From Humibacillus sp. (GTDB lineage Bacteria; Actinomycetota; Actinomycetes; Actinomycetales; Dermatophilaceae), in NCBI GenBank assembly GCA_030452985.1, contig JAKDLG010000026.1, forward strand, positions 1 through 40,941: a DNA stretch of 40,941 nt, read 5' to 3'. The first letter of the stretch is position 1, and the number at the start of each line of letters is the position of its first letter. This document shows, piece by piece, positions 33,765 to 40,941 of this stretch. The translations under genes were made by a program, and so were the position numbers. The notes under the pieces were generated by a model. That model saw only the letters and a program-made list of their open reading frames with translations. It searched no databases and was not told where the DNA came from.

Positions 33765-34673
33765 TCAGAGGTTGCCGAACACCTGGAGCGTGGCCGAGCT
33801 GCGGTTCATCGTGATGAAGTGGATGCCGGGAGCCCCCTCGTCGAGCAGCCGGAGTGACGACTCGGTCGCGATGGCCATCCCCTCGGCCCGCACCCCGGCC
33901 GCGTCGTCTCCGTGCCGGTCGAGCCGGTCAGTGACAGCGGTGGGCATCGGCTGGCCCGCGAGCTCGGCCATCCGGACCACCTGATGCGCGTTGGTGATCG
34001 GCATGATCGCCGGGATGACCGAGAGCATCGACCCGCGCCGCTCCAGCTCGTCGCGAAGACGCAGGTAGCTCTCGACGTCGAAGACCATCTGGGTCACCGC
34101 GAACTCGGCACCGGCCGCCTCCTTGCGGATCAGGGTCTCGACGTCGTCAGCGACGTCCCGGGACTCGGGGTGCCCGTCAGGGAAGGCCGCGACGCCGACC
34201 GTGAAGTCACCCAGGCTCTTGACGAGCGCGACGAGCTCGTCAGCGTGGTCGAGCCCCTCGGGGTGGGCCGTCCACGGCTGCCCCAGGCCGCCCTGCGGAT
34301 CGCCGCGCAGGGCGAGGATGTTGCGCACCCCGGCAGCCGCGTACGACCCGACGATGGCGCGCAGCTCACCGGTCGAGTGGCCCACGCAGGTCAGGTGCGC
34401 GAGGGGCGTCAGGGAGGTGGACTCGAGCACGCGCTGGGTGAGCTTGACGGTGCGGTCACGGGTGGCTCCCCCCGCTCCGTAGGTGATCGACACGAAGCTG
34501 GGTGAGAGCTTCTCGAGACGGCGGATGGAGTCCCACAGGCTCACCTCGGCGGCGTCGTCCTTCGGTGGGAAGAACTCGAAGCTGAAGGTGGGCGTGTCGG
34601 AGTCGACCATCGCCGGGATCGAGCGGGTGAACCGCTCGGCCCGGACCATCGAGGATGCCGTGCCGTATGCCAT
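33765..34673 (-). CDS. metF: methylenetetrahydrofolate reductase
   Basis: Reduces 5,10-methylene-THF to 5-methyl-THF for methionine synthesis, an FAD enzyme of the cytosol. 302 residues with the family's opening SFEFFPPK (31-38, catalytic-type Glu33), VSITYGAGG, HLTCVG, ILALRGDP and FAVTQMVFD motifs in order along a TIM barrel. ATG at 34673 lies exactly seven bases after TAAGGT (34687-34682, minus strand), the position expected of a leaderless transcript; a second ATG at 34649 is less likely. It is divergent from the prenyl synthase gene. In M. tuberculosis the gene beside idsA2 (Rv2172c) is likewise of the MTHFR type. Confidence 0.92.
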   Translation of the reverse strand: MAYGTASSMVRAERFTRSIPAMVDSDTPTFSFEFFPPKDDAAEVSLWDSIRRLEKLSPSFVSITYGAGGATRDRTVKLTQRVLESTSLTPLAHLTCVGHSTGELRAIVGSYAAAGVRNILALRGDPQGGLGQPWTAHPEGLDHADELVALVKSLGDFTVGVAAFPDGHPESRDVADDVETLIRKEAAGAEFAVTQMVFDVESYLRLRDELERRGSMLSVIPAIMPITNAHQVVRMAELAGQPMPTAVTDRLDRHGDDAAGVRAEGMAIATESSLRLLDEGAPGIHFITMNRSSATLQVFGNL

Positions 34674-34681
34674 GCGCCCAA

Positions 34682-34687
34682 CCTTAG
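34682..34687 (-). promoter_or_regulatory. metF -10 box, leaderless-type
   Basis: TAAGGT on the minus strand matches TANNNT and ends eight bases before the A of the metF ATG is reached, placing transcription start at or next to the start codon. No strong -35 is seen. Confidence 0.45.
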
Positions 34688-34752
34688 GCTGGTGGGACGG
34701 CTCGGCCACAGACGTCCCACGCCCAGCACGACAGGGGGCCGGCCTCACCTGC

Positions 34753-34782
34753 TGACCGCAGGGTGACCGCAGGGGTGACCGC
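34753..34782. repeat. three phased TGACCGC repeats between metF and the prenyl synthase gene
   Basis: TGACCGC begins at 34753, 34764 and 34776, spaced 11 and 12 bases, about one helical turn each. The cluster lies upstream of both divergent promoters and could be a shared activator or repressor site. Confidence 0.4.
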
Positions 34783-34847
34783 GCGGCATGGCCCGACCCC
34801 CGCCCACGTAGGCTGAGCACTCATCCCAAGCGACGAAGGGTGCCCCC

Positions 34848-35942
34848 TTGTTCAACCCCACCGACCTCGAGGCCCTGCGTGATCGGGTCCAGCAGGCGAT
34901 CGAGGCGCAGATCACCGACGCGGGCCGCCTGCTCGGTGAGATCGGCGACGAGATCGCCCCGCTCACGGGAGCGGTGTCGGGGCTGCTCCGTGGTGGCAAG
35001 GGCCTGCGCGCGGGCTTCCTCTACTGGGGCTACCGGGCAGCCGGCGGCGAGGACTCCGACGAGCTGGTCCGGTTGGCGGCGAGCATGGAGTTCTTCCAGG
35101 GTGCCGCCCTGCTGCACGACGACGTGATGGACCGCAGCGACACCCGCCGCGGCATGCCGGCCGCTCATCGCGCCGTGGCGTCGCTGCACCGCCAGCGGGG
35201 CTGGGCCGGGGACGCTGACCGCTTCGGTGAGGGCACCGCCATCCTCGCCGGCGACCTCTGCCTCACCTGGTGCGACGAGATGTACGCCACCTGCGGGCTA
35301 CCCGAAGGCGACCTGGCGCGAGGCCGCTCCCAGTTCGACGGGATGCGCACCCAGCTGATGGGTGGCCAGTTCCTCGACCTGCTCGAAGCCGCCCGTGGCT
35401 GGTCGGGCCTCGACCTCGAGGCGCGCATCGCCTCGGCCCGTAAGGTGATCCGTTTCAAGAGCGCGAAGTACACCATCGAGCAGCCGGTGCTCATCGGCGC
35501 CCTGGTCGGCGGCGCCGAGCAAGCTGCGCTGGCGCCGCTCTCCGCCTACGGGCTCGCTCTCGGGGAGGCGTTCCAGCTGCGTGACGACGTGCTCGGCGTG
35601 TTCGGTGACCCGGAGGCCACTGGAAAGCCCGCCGGCGACGACCTGCGCGAAGGTAAGCTCACCCTCCTGGTCGCCCACGTTCTGGATGCCGCAGACGAGC
35701 ACGACCGAGCCACCGTCGAGACCCTGCTCGGTCGGGACGACCTCGACGCGGCCGGGGTCGAGCAGATTCGCGGCATCATGACCGCGACCGGAGCCGTCGA
35801 TCGGGTCGAGTCCCTGATCACCACGCTCGCCGGCGACGCGCACGGAGCCGTCGGGAAGGCCCGCGCCGCTGGCTGCTTCGATGACGAGGCCCTCGACGTG
35901 CTCGACGAGCTCGTCGCCGTGTCGACCGCCCGGCACGCCTGA
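34848..35942 (+). CDS. idsA: polyprenyl (geranylgeranyl-type) diphosphate synthase
   Basis: Trans-isoprenyl diphosphate synthase, 364 residues, condensing IPP with allylic diphosphates. First Asp-rich motif DDVMD (91-95) and second DDVLGVFGD (246-254) bind the Mg-diphosphate; GGKGLRAG (49-56) is the substrate Lys/Arg region and KTA-type loop is FKSAKYT (203-209). The residues before the first motif are bulky (FF at 82-83), which in this family helps limit chain length, so a C20 or shorter product is likely but not certain. The start is TTG at 34848, seven bases after GAAGGG; TAGGCT at 34810 is a possible -10. It matches idsA2 of the mycobacterial pknL neighbourhood. Confidence 0.9.
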   Translation: MFNPTDLEALRDRVQQAIEAQITDAGRLLGEIGDEIAPLTGAVSGLLRGGKGLRAGFLYWGYRAAGGEDSDELVRLAASMEFFQGAALLHDDVMDRSDTRRGMPAAHRAVASLHRQRGWAGDADRFGEGTAILAGDLCLTWCDEMYATCGLPEGDLARGRSQFDGMRTQLMGGQFLDLLEAARGWSGLDLEARIASARKVIRFKSAKYTIEQPVLIGALVGGAEQAALAPLSAYGLALGEAFQLRDDVLGVFGDPEATGKPAGDDLREGKLTLLVAHVLDAADEHDRATVETLLGRDDLDAAGVEQIRGIMTATGAVDRVESLITTLAGDAHGAVGKARAAGCFDDEALDVLDELVAVSTARHA

Positions 35943-35975
35943 GCCCACCAGCTGCCGACTGGCCGGTATTCGGAT

Positions 35976-35994
35976 CAGACTGCCGATCAGTCTG
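35976..35994. terminator. hairpin between convergent genes
   Basis: CAGACTG (35976-35982) and CAGTCTG (35988-35994) form a perfect 7-bp stem with a CCGAT loop between the converging prenyl synthase and Rv2175c-type genes. No T-run follows, so termination strength is uncertain. Confidence 0.45.
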
Positions 35995-36077
35995 CAGTTG
36001 CTGCTGCCCCAACGACACCAGACGCAGGCTGATCCGCGGCTTGAACGGGCGGCGGCCGAGCAGATGGGTTCGTGCGG

Positions 36078-36473
36078 TCAGAGGGCGATCTCCATGGCGC
36101 GCCGACGCACCTCGGTCTTGTGGCCGGCCCAGATCGCGTCGATGGGGGCTCCCTCCACGGGCAGGGTGGGGTCGGGGGTGAAGAGCCATTCGATGATCTC
36201 GTCGTCGCGCAGGCCGCCGTCAGCCAGCACGGTGAACGTGCCGCGCAGCTCAGGTCGAGGGCCATCCTCGTCAAAGAACCGGGTCGGGATAGCCACCACC
36301 TTCCCAGCCCCGATGCGGGAGCTCAGCACCTCGCGGTCGACGATGAGCTGACGGGCGGCAGACAGCCGGAGGCTGAACCGGTCGGCCACCTCGGGCACGG
36401 TGAGCCAGTCGGCCACGAGCGTCTCCAGGGCGTCACCGGTGGGGGGCGGGGTCATCTCGGGTGGTGTCGTCAC
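36078..36473 (-). CDS. Rv2175c family DNA-binding protein
   Basis: 131 residues: a short Pro/Thr-rich N-terminus, a winged helix-turn-helix segment (WLTVPEVADRFSLRLSAARQLIVDREVLSSRIG) and a C-terminal Rv2175c domain (GTFTVLADGGLRDDEIIEWLF, PDPTLP, GHKTEVRRRAMEIAL). In M. tuberculosis Rv2175c is a DNA-binding substrate of the kinase PknL, with a phosphorylated Thr near its N-terminus; here TTPPEMTPPPTGD offers several Thr. The kinase gene lies at 37829. GTG at 36473 has no ribosome site but follows CAGACT by seven bases, suggesting a leaderless start; ATG at 36455 is the alternative. Confidence 0.87.
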   Translation of the reverse strand: MTTPPEMTPPPTGDALETLVADWLTVPEVADRFSLRLSAARQLIVDREVLSSRIGAGKVVAIPTRFFDEDGPRPELRGTFTVLADGGLRDDEIIEWLFTPDPTLPVEGAPIDAIWAGHKTEVRRRAMEIAL

Positions 36474-36770
36474 TGCGCAGAGTCTGCCACTGCGAAGGCA
36501 GGGACTCGAAGAGGGCCGTGATCGCCCTCCGCCCGGTCTCGCGCCCAACCCGGAGCGGCCTGCCGGATCGGCAACAGCTCAACAACAGCTCGGTAGGCAC
36601 GGATACAGCCGCCACGAGCAGACGGATACGGCCGCACGTGGTGATGAATTACAGAAATGTGATTCTGGTTTAGTGATCAAACATCTACTACTGTCGCACA
36701 AGCCCCAACCGCCCCTGCAGCCTCATCCACCGACTCCTGCCTCTCTCGTGGGCCTCGGGAAGGAACCTCC
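36474..36770 (+). promoter_or_regulatory. intergenic region with an AT-rich promoter-like stretch
   Basis: 297 bases without a gene, divergent between the Rv2175c-type and LysM genes. About 36640-36695 is the most AT-rich stretch in the window and holds three GTGAT words and TACTGT (36689-36694), a TANNNT-type -10, for the LysM gene. No established riboswitch or operator is recognised. Confidence 0.4.
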
Positions 36771-37751
36771 ATGCCCCTCGCCGCCGATATCGCGACCTTG
36801 GCCCCTCCACCCCACGCTCTGATCGCGCCACTCGCCGCCGTCTCCACCTCCTGGAAGCAGATCGTCGTGCGCCCGGGCGACACGCTCTGGGATCTCTCGA
36901 TCCGCTACCACACGACGTCTTCGGCACTGGCCGCCAAGAACCGGCTGCACGGGGGCGGTCACCTGCTCGTCGTCGGGCAGAAGCTGCTGGTGCCGGGAAC
37001 GACCCCCTCGAAAGCCCACTCCAAGGCACCGTCGAAGCCGCCCAAACCGTCGAAGTCCGGCTCCACGGCATCCGGTACCTCCGGCGCGGCAAGCTCCAGC
37101 GGTTCGGCACGTTCCCACGTGGTCGTGGCCGGCGAGACGATGTCGGGGATCGCGCAACGATACGGCGTGAGCCTGACGAAGCTTCTCGCGGCAAACCGCC
37201 TGCCCAACGCCGGAATGATCTTCGTCGGGCAGCGCGTCACGGTGCCCGGGACGACGTCAGCCTCCCCCGCGCGGGCCAAGCCATCCAAGCCATCCAGCAA
37301 ACCGAGCCCGCAGGCCGCAGCAGTCGCCCACAGCAAGGCCCTGCTCGCCGGGCGGTCGACGCCCAGTCGCACGACGACGGCCGCGATGATCCGGGCTACC
37401 GCGCTGCGCAACGGTGTCGACCCGCGGCTCGCCCTGGCGATCGGCTGGCAGGAGTCGAGCTGGAACCAGAGGTCCGTGTCGTACACCAACGCGGTCGGAG
37501 TCCTGCAGATCATGCCGATCTCCGGCACGTGGGCCTCGCAGCTCGCCGGGCGCAAGCTCGACCTCTACGACGCCCAGGACAACATCACTGCAGGCGTGCT
37601 CATCCTGCGCAGCCTGCAACGCAGCGCCGACTCTCGCGAACAGGCCATCGCGGCCTACTACCAAGGGCTGTCGTCGGTGCGCAGCCGTGGCCTGTACTCC
37701 GACACGAAGGCCTACGTCACCTCGATCCTGAAGATCTACGCGCGGATGTGA
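36771..37751 (+). CDS. LysM-domain lytic transglycosylase
   Basis: 326-residue cell-wall protein. Order: hydrophobic but weak export sequence (1-25), LysM 1 (about 30-76, VVRPGDTLWDLSIRY), Lys/Pro/Ser linker, LysM 2 (about 115-160, VVAGETMSGIAQRYGV), second linker, and an SLT-type transglycosylase domain (about 205-320). Catalytic Glu228 lies in GWQESSWN, followed by GVLQIMP and the AYYQG motif. LysM domains bind peptidoglycan, the SLT domain cleaves its glycan strands. AAGGAA lies six bases before ATG 36771. It is 77 bases upstream of the PASTA kinase gene, whose extracellular part also binds peptidoglycan. Confidence 0.9.
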   Translation: MPLAADIATLAPPPHALIAPLAAVSTSWKQIVVRPGDTLWDLSIRYHTTSSALAAKNRLHGGGHLLVVGQKLLVPGTTPSKAHSKAPSKPPKPSKSGSTASGTSGAASSSGSARSHVVVAGETMSGIAQRYGVSLTKLLAANRLPNAGMIFVGQRVTVPGTTSASPARAKPSKPSSKPSPQAAAVAHSKALLAGRSTPSRTTTAAMIRATALRNGVDPRLALAIGWQESSWNQRSVSYTNAVGVLQIMPISGTWASQLAGRKLDLYDAQDNITAGVLILRSLQRSADSREQAIAAYYQGLSSVRSRGLYSDTKAYVTSILKIYARM

Positions 37752-37816
37752 CTCGGACGGATCTCCGGTACCACCGCCCGCGCCGGAGCCTCCCAGAGTT
37801 GCACCGGCAGGGACCG

Positions 37817-37822
37817 TAAACT
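37817..37822 (+). promoter_or_regulatory. kinase -10 box, leaderless-type
   Basis: TAAACT matches TANNNT and ends six bases before the GTG start of the kinase, so the transcript would begin at the start codon. No ribosome site or convincing -35 is present. Confidence 0.5.
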
Positions 37823-37828
37823 CCTCCC

Positions 37829-39925
37829 GTGACGTCCAGCGTGGCGGACGCGCTCGTGGGTCGGGTGATCGACGGGCGCTACCGCATCATCTCCCACCTC
37901 GCGGACGGCGGCATGGCCTCCGTCTACGTGGCGCTCGACGCACGCCTCGACCGGGAGGTCGCAGTCAAGATCATGCGGCCGGGGCTCGCGACCGACCACG
38001 TGTTCGTCGAGCGGTTCCGCGCCGAGGCCCGTTCGGCCGCCCGCCTCAGCCACCCCAACGTCGTCGCGGTCTTCGACCAGGGTGAGTGCGACGGCGATGT
38101 CTTCCTCGCCATGGAGCTCGTCGAGGGCAAGACCCTGCGCGATGTGATCCACGAGGAGTCACCCCTCACGGTCCGCGAGTCACTGGCCATCCTCGAACCC
38201 ATCCTCGAGGCGCTGCGCGCTGCTCACCTGGCCGGCATCATCCACCGCGACGTCAAGCCCGAGAACGTCATCGTGCGCCGTGACGGCGAGGTGAAGGTCG
38301 CCGACTTCGGGCTGGCCCGGGCCATCACCAACCAGACCACCACGAGCCAGACGGGGGTGCTGCTCGGCACGGTCTCCTACCTCTCGCCCGAGCAGGTCGA
38401 ACGCGGCGTGGCCGACCAGCGCAGCGACGTGTATGCCGCCGGGCTGGTGCTCTTCGAGATGCTCACCGGTCGCAAGGCCGTCACGGGCGACACCCCCATC
38501 CAGATCGCCTACAAACACGTCCACGGCTCCATTCCCCAGCCGTCGAGCCTCGTGCCCACCGTTCCACGGGCGCTCGACGACCTCGTCGCCGAAGCCGTTG
38601 CAGTGGAGCCCGACGACCGGTTCGCGTCGGCGCAGGCCCTCCTCACGGCGCTGCGTTCCGTTCGCCGCTCCCTGACGCCTGACCAGCTCGACCGTCGCGG
38701 GAGTCTGGTCGAGCATCCGAACCGGTTCGCACCCCCAGCCCACCCCACGTCGTCCGACCATGATGAGCGTGCTGCTCGAGACGGCAACAGCCCGGCCGGC
38801 GACCCCCGCCGCGAACGTAGCCACACCGCCAGGCTCACCGGAGCCGGTGCGGCAGGCCGCACCCAGCCCGAGCACATCCAACGGATCCAGCGACTCGACC
38901 AGCCCCGCGACGCCGAGCAGTTCGAACGGGCCGATCGGGCGCAGCAGGGTGAGCGGGCCGAGATCGATGGGGGCCGCGACCCCGAACGCCCGGTCGTGTC
39001 GAAGACCACCGCCCTCCCGATCGGCGACGAGCTGCCCCGCGAACGCCGACGCTGGCCGTGGTGGCTGGCCGCAATGCTGCTGGTGCTGGGCGGCGGGGGC
39101 GCAGGTTGGTGGTTCAGCGTCGGACCGGGTGGCACCACCACGGTTCCCACCCTCGTCGGGCAGCAGATCAGCGCGGCCGACGCGGCCATCGGTAAGGCGT
39201 CACTGCACGCCGACACCAGCGAGGAGTTCTCCGAGACCCAGGCCAAGGGCACCGTGCTGCGCACGTCGCCCGCCGCAGGCAGCGAGGTGACGAAGCAGAC
39301 GAACGTGCTCGTCGTGGTCTCCAAGGGTCAGGAACGCTACGCCGTGCCGACGGTGACGGGCACGAAGGCCGAGTCCGTGGCGGCCGCGCTCGCCGCCCGG
39401 AAGCTGAAGCAGGGCGAGACCACCGAGGCGTTCAGCGAGACCGTCGCGGCCGGGCTGGTGATCTCACAGCAGCCTTCCCCCGGCACCTCGGTGCGTCGCG
39501 GCACCTCCGTCAGCGTGGTGGTGTCGAAGGGCCGGCAACCCATCGACGTGCCCACGGTCACCGGTGCCGGGGCCGACGCCGCCACTGCCACGATCACGGA
39601 TGCCGGACTCACGGCGAAGCGCCTCGACGACGCCAACAGTGACACCGTGCCGGCCGGTCAGGTCATCTCGCAGACGCCGGACGGCGGCACCCTGTTCCGG
39701 GGCCAGCCCGTCGAGATCACCGTGTCCAAGGGCCCGGTCATGGTGCAGGTGCCGGGTGTGGTGGGCCGGCCCGTGGCCGAGGCCGAGAAGGCCCTCACCG
39801 ACCTGGGGTTCACCGTCAAGAAGGAGTACCCCTTCGGCCGGCTCTTCGACCTCGTGCGGGTGCAGAGCGTCGAAGGCGGCCAGTCGGCGCGCAAGGGCGC
39901 GACCATCGTGCTGACGATCGTCTGA
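37829..39925 (+). CDS. pknL: PASTA-domain Ser/Thr protein kinase (PknL position)
   Basis: 698-residue membrane receptor kinase. Kinase domain about 17-280: Gly loop [10 protein letters not shown], Lys47 in VAVKIM, HRD at 139-141 with Asn146, DFG at 159-161, Thr-rich activation loop ([10 protein letters not shown], about 166-175) and SPEQ. A disordered juxtamembrane region (285-405), one transmembrane helix (about 411-429) and four extracellular PASTA repeats (about 438-501, 505-570, 572-636, 638-698) follow. PASTA domains bind muropeptides or lipid II. Mycobacterial PknL lacks PASTA repeats, so this is the fuller architecture at the same locus. Its GTG start at 37829 appears leaderless. Expected partner: the Rv2175c-type protein at 36078. 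Symbol assigned by synteny. Confidence 0.9.
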   Translation: MTSSVADALVGRVIDGRYRIISHLADGGMASVYVALDARLDREVAVKIMRPGLATDHVFVERFRAEARSAARLSHPNVVAVFDQGECDGDVFLAMELVEGKTLRDVIHEESPLTVRESLAILEPILEALRAAHLAGIIHRDVKPENVIVRRDGEVKVADFGLARAITNQTTTSQTGVLLGTVSYLSPEQVERGVADQRSDVYAAGLVLFEMLTGRKAVTGDTPIQIAYKHVHGSIPQPSSLVPTVPRALDDLVAEAVAVEPDDRFASAQALLTALRSVRRSLTPDQLDRRGSLVEHPNRFAPPAHPTSSDHDERAARDGNSPAGDPRRERSHTARLTGAGAAGRTQPEHIQRIQRLDQPRDAEQFERADRAQQGERAEIDGGRDPERPVVSKTTALPIGDELPRERRRWPWWLAAMLLVLGGGGAGWWFSVGPGGTTTVPTLVGQQISAADAAIGKASLHADTSEEFSETQAKGTVLRTSPAAGSEVTKQTNVLVVVSKGQERYAVPTVTGTKAESVAAALAARKLKQGETTEAFSETVAAGLVISQQPSPGTSVRRGTSVSVVVSKGRQPIDVPTVTGAGADAATATITDAGLTAKRLDDANSDTVPAGQVISQTPDGGTLFRGQPVEITVSKGPVMVQVPGVVGRPVAEAEKALTDLGFTVKKEYPFGRLFDLVRVQSVEGGQSARKGATIVLTIV

Positions 39926-39931
39926 CCACAC

Positions 39932-40849
39932 GTGTCCAGGCAGCACCCGGCCCCCCTCTCACCCCGTTCCGGCTGGGCCACGGCGCTGCTCGTCGCCGTC
40001 ACCGCGATCTGGGGATCGACGTTCTTCCTCATCCATGACCTCGTCGAGACCGTGCCGCCGGTCGACTTCCTCGCGGTGCGGTTCGTCATCGCGGCCGTCA
40101 TCATGGTCGTGCTGTTCTGGCGGCCGTTGCGGGCCCTCAGCCGGCAGCAGGTGCTGGTGGGGGTCGGGCTGGGCACTCTCTACGGGGGCGCGCAGATTCT
40201 GCAGACCCAGGGCCTGGCCACGACACCGGCATCCGTCTCGGGGTTCATCACCGGCAGCTATGTCGTGCTGACGCCGGTGTTCACAGCGGTGCTGCTGCGC
40301 CAACGGGTGGCCGGCGCGACGTGGGCCGCGGTCGGGATCGCGACGGCAGGTTTGGCCCTGCTCTCGCTCAACGGGGTGAGCATCGGCTTCGGCGAGGCGA
40401 TCACCCTGCTGGGCGCCGTGCTCTACGCGCTGCACATCATCGGGCTCGGCCGCTACAGCGCGACGGAGATCGCCACGGGCCTCTCGGTCGTGCAGATGGT
40501 CGTCATCGCGGTGATCTGCACCGTCGGTGCGCTGCCCGGCGGGATCGTGCTGCCCGACACGCCAGGTCGGTGGGCTTCGCTGCTCTACATGGTGGTGTTC
40601 GCCAGCATCCTCGCGCTGTGGGCGCAGACGTGGGCCCAGGCGCACCTGCCGGCCACCCGGGCGGCGATCATCATGACCCTCGAGCCGGTGTTCGCAGCCG
40701 CTTTCGCCGTGGTACTGGGCAACGAGGCGGCCACGTGGCGGATGCTCGTCGGCGGCGCCCTCGTGCTCACCGCGATGTATGTCATCGAGCTGCGAGCCCG
40801 CCGGCGCCCCGGGGAGCTGCCGGTCGAGGCCCTGCACCACGAGGTCTGA
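39932..40849 (+). CDS. EamA-family (DMT) transporter
   Basis: 305 residues with about ten membrane helices in two EamA halves (about 15-145 and 155-290). AVTAIWGSTFFLI and the second-half LEPVFAAAFAVVLGNE are typical of drug/metabolite exporters. GTG at 39932 lies six bases after the kinase stop, so it is probably co-transcribed with the kinase. Substrate unknown; members export amino acids, metabolites or nucleotide-derived compounds. Confidence 0.88.
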   Translation: MSRQHPAPLSPRSGWATALLVAVTAIWGSTFFLIHDLVETVPPVDFLAVRFVIAAVIMVVLFWRPLRALSRQQVLVGVGLGTLYGGAQILQTQGLATTPASVSGFITGSYVVLTPVFTAVLLRQRVAGATWAAVGIATAGLALLSLNGVSIGFGEAITLLGAVLYALHIIGLGRYSATEIATGLSVVQMVVIAVICTVGALPGGIVLPDTPGRWASLLYMVVFASILALWAQTWAQAHLPATRAAIIMTLEPVFAAAFAVVLGNEAATWRMLVGGALVLTAMYVIELRARRRPGELPVEALHHEV

Positions 40850-40865
40850 CCTACCGCACGCGCTT

Positions 40866-40931
40866 CGAACGACGGGTTGGTGAGCGAACGAGGTGGTGTA
40901 CTGCGGCGTTCGACCTCGAACGAGTCGTTCG
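40866..40931. repeat. cluster of CGAACGA / TCGTTCG words at window end
   Basis: CGAACGA occurs at 40866, 40885 and 40917, the reverse word TCGTTCG at 40925 and CGTTCGA at 40907. The last two form CGAACGA-G-TCGTTCG (40917-40931), a perfect palindrome with one central base. It lies just after the transporter and may belong to the control region of a gene outside the window, or to a terminator. Confidence 0.5.
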
Positions 40932-40941
40932 CGGGGGAAGG

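Noticed and set aside
34375-34392. GGTCGAGTGGCCCACG in metF resembling the 27-bp repeat
   Set aside because: It encodes the family motif CVGHSTGEL and diverges beyond the shared core, so similarity is probably coincidental.
37763-37788. CTCCGG/CCGGAG inverted repeat between LysM and kinase genes
   Set aside because: Six-base arms with a 14-base loop; expected by chance at this GC content.
40916-40932. Second LexA box near the window end
   Set aside because: CGAAC and GTTCG are separated by five rather than four bases, so it does not fit the SOS consensus.

Overview
The window is GC-rich chromosomal DNA (GC3-dominated codon use, frequent GTG/TTG starts, many 4-base GTGA/ATGA gene overlaps, leaderless-type starts). 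Family content points to an actinobacterium, probably order Micrococcales and possibly near Intrasporangiaceae/Dermatophilaceae. That is inferred from gene families and synteny; no rRNA or tRNA gene was recognised.

Layout: 1-2044 holds a 5'-truncated secreted HNH (DUF1524-type) nuclease and a DUF4236 protein, a small accessory-looking pair. 2184-4641 (minus) is a housekeeping run: DUF5998 protein, alkaline-phosphatase-superfamily phosphodiesterase, thymidine kinase. 4743-8480 (plus) is a carbohydrate ABC importer (lipoprotein binding protein and two permeases, no ATPase gene), with a hairpin and a 19-bp tandem repeat after the first gene. 8506-11229 (minus) is a GNAT/acyl-CoA-synthetase-like protein acetyltransferase. 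11432-15692 (plus) carries a nitroreductase, topoisomerase IV subunit A and an overlapping sucrase/ferredoxin-like protein. 15702-21227 (minus) is a tightly coupled MoxR/Bat-type operon (AAA ATPase, DUF58, small membrane protein, two vWA proteins, TPR-like protein), and upstream of it on the same strand lies topoisomerase IV subunit B. 23826-24594 (plus) holds small DUF7455 and DUF456 genes ending in a strong hairpin.

24677-32730 (minus) is the most interesting region: a DNA-damage cassette. A TTGACA/TAGGGT-type promoter with an extended LexA (SOS) palindrome at its predicted start site precedes DUF6504, a SAV_6107-type HEPN protein, an error-prone DnaE-type polymerase, a methyltransferase, DinB and DUF3040. 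No ImuA'/ImuB is present in the window. The DnaE2-like polymerase carries its own candidate beta-clamp motif (QLTLDL), while the equivalent motif in DinB looks degraded. A 27-bp repeat occurs twice in tandem, in frame, inside this polymerase gene and twice more as an inverted pair between the HEPN and DUF6504 genes.

33063-40849 is a core block: DUF4126, MetF, a polyprenyl diphosphate synthase, an Rv2175c-type DNA-binding protein, a LysM/transglycosylase, a PASTA-bearing Ser/Thr kinase and an EamA transporter. It resembles the mycobacterial Rv2172c-idsA2-Rv2175c-pknL neighbourhood. The last 90 bases hold a cluster of CGAACGA words leading out of the window.
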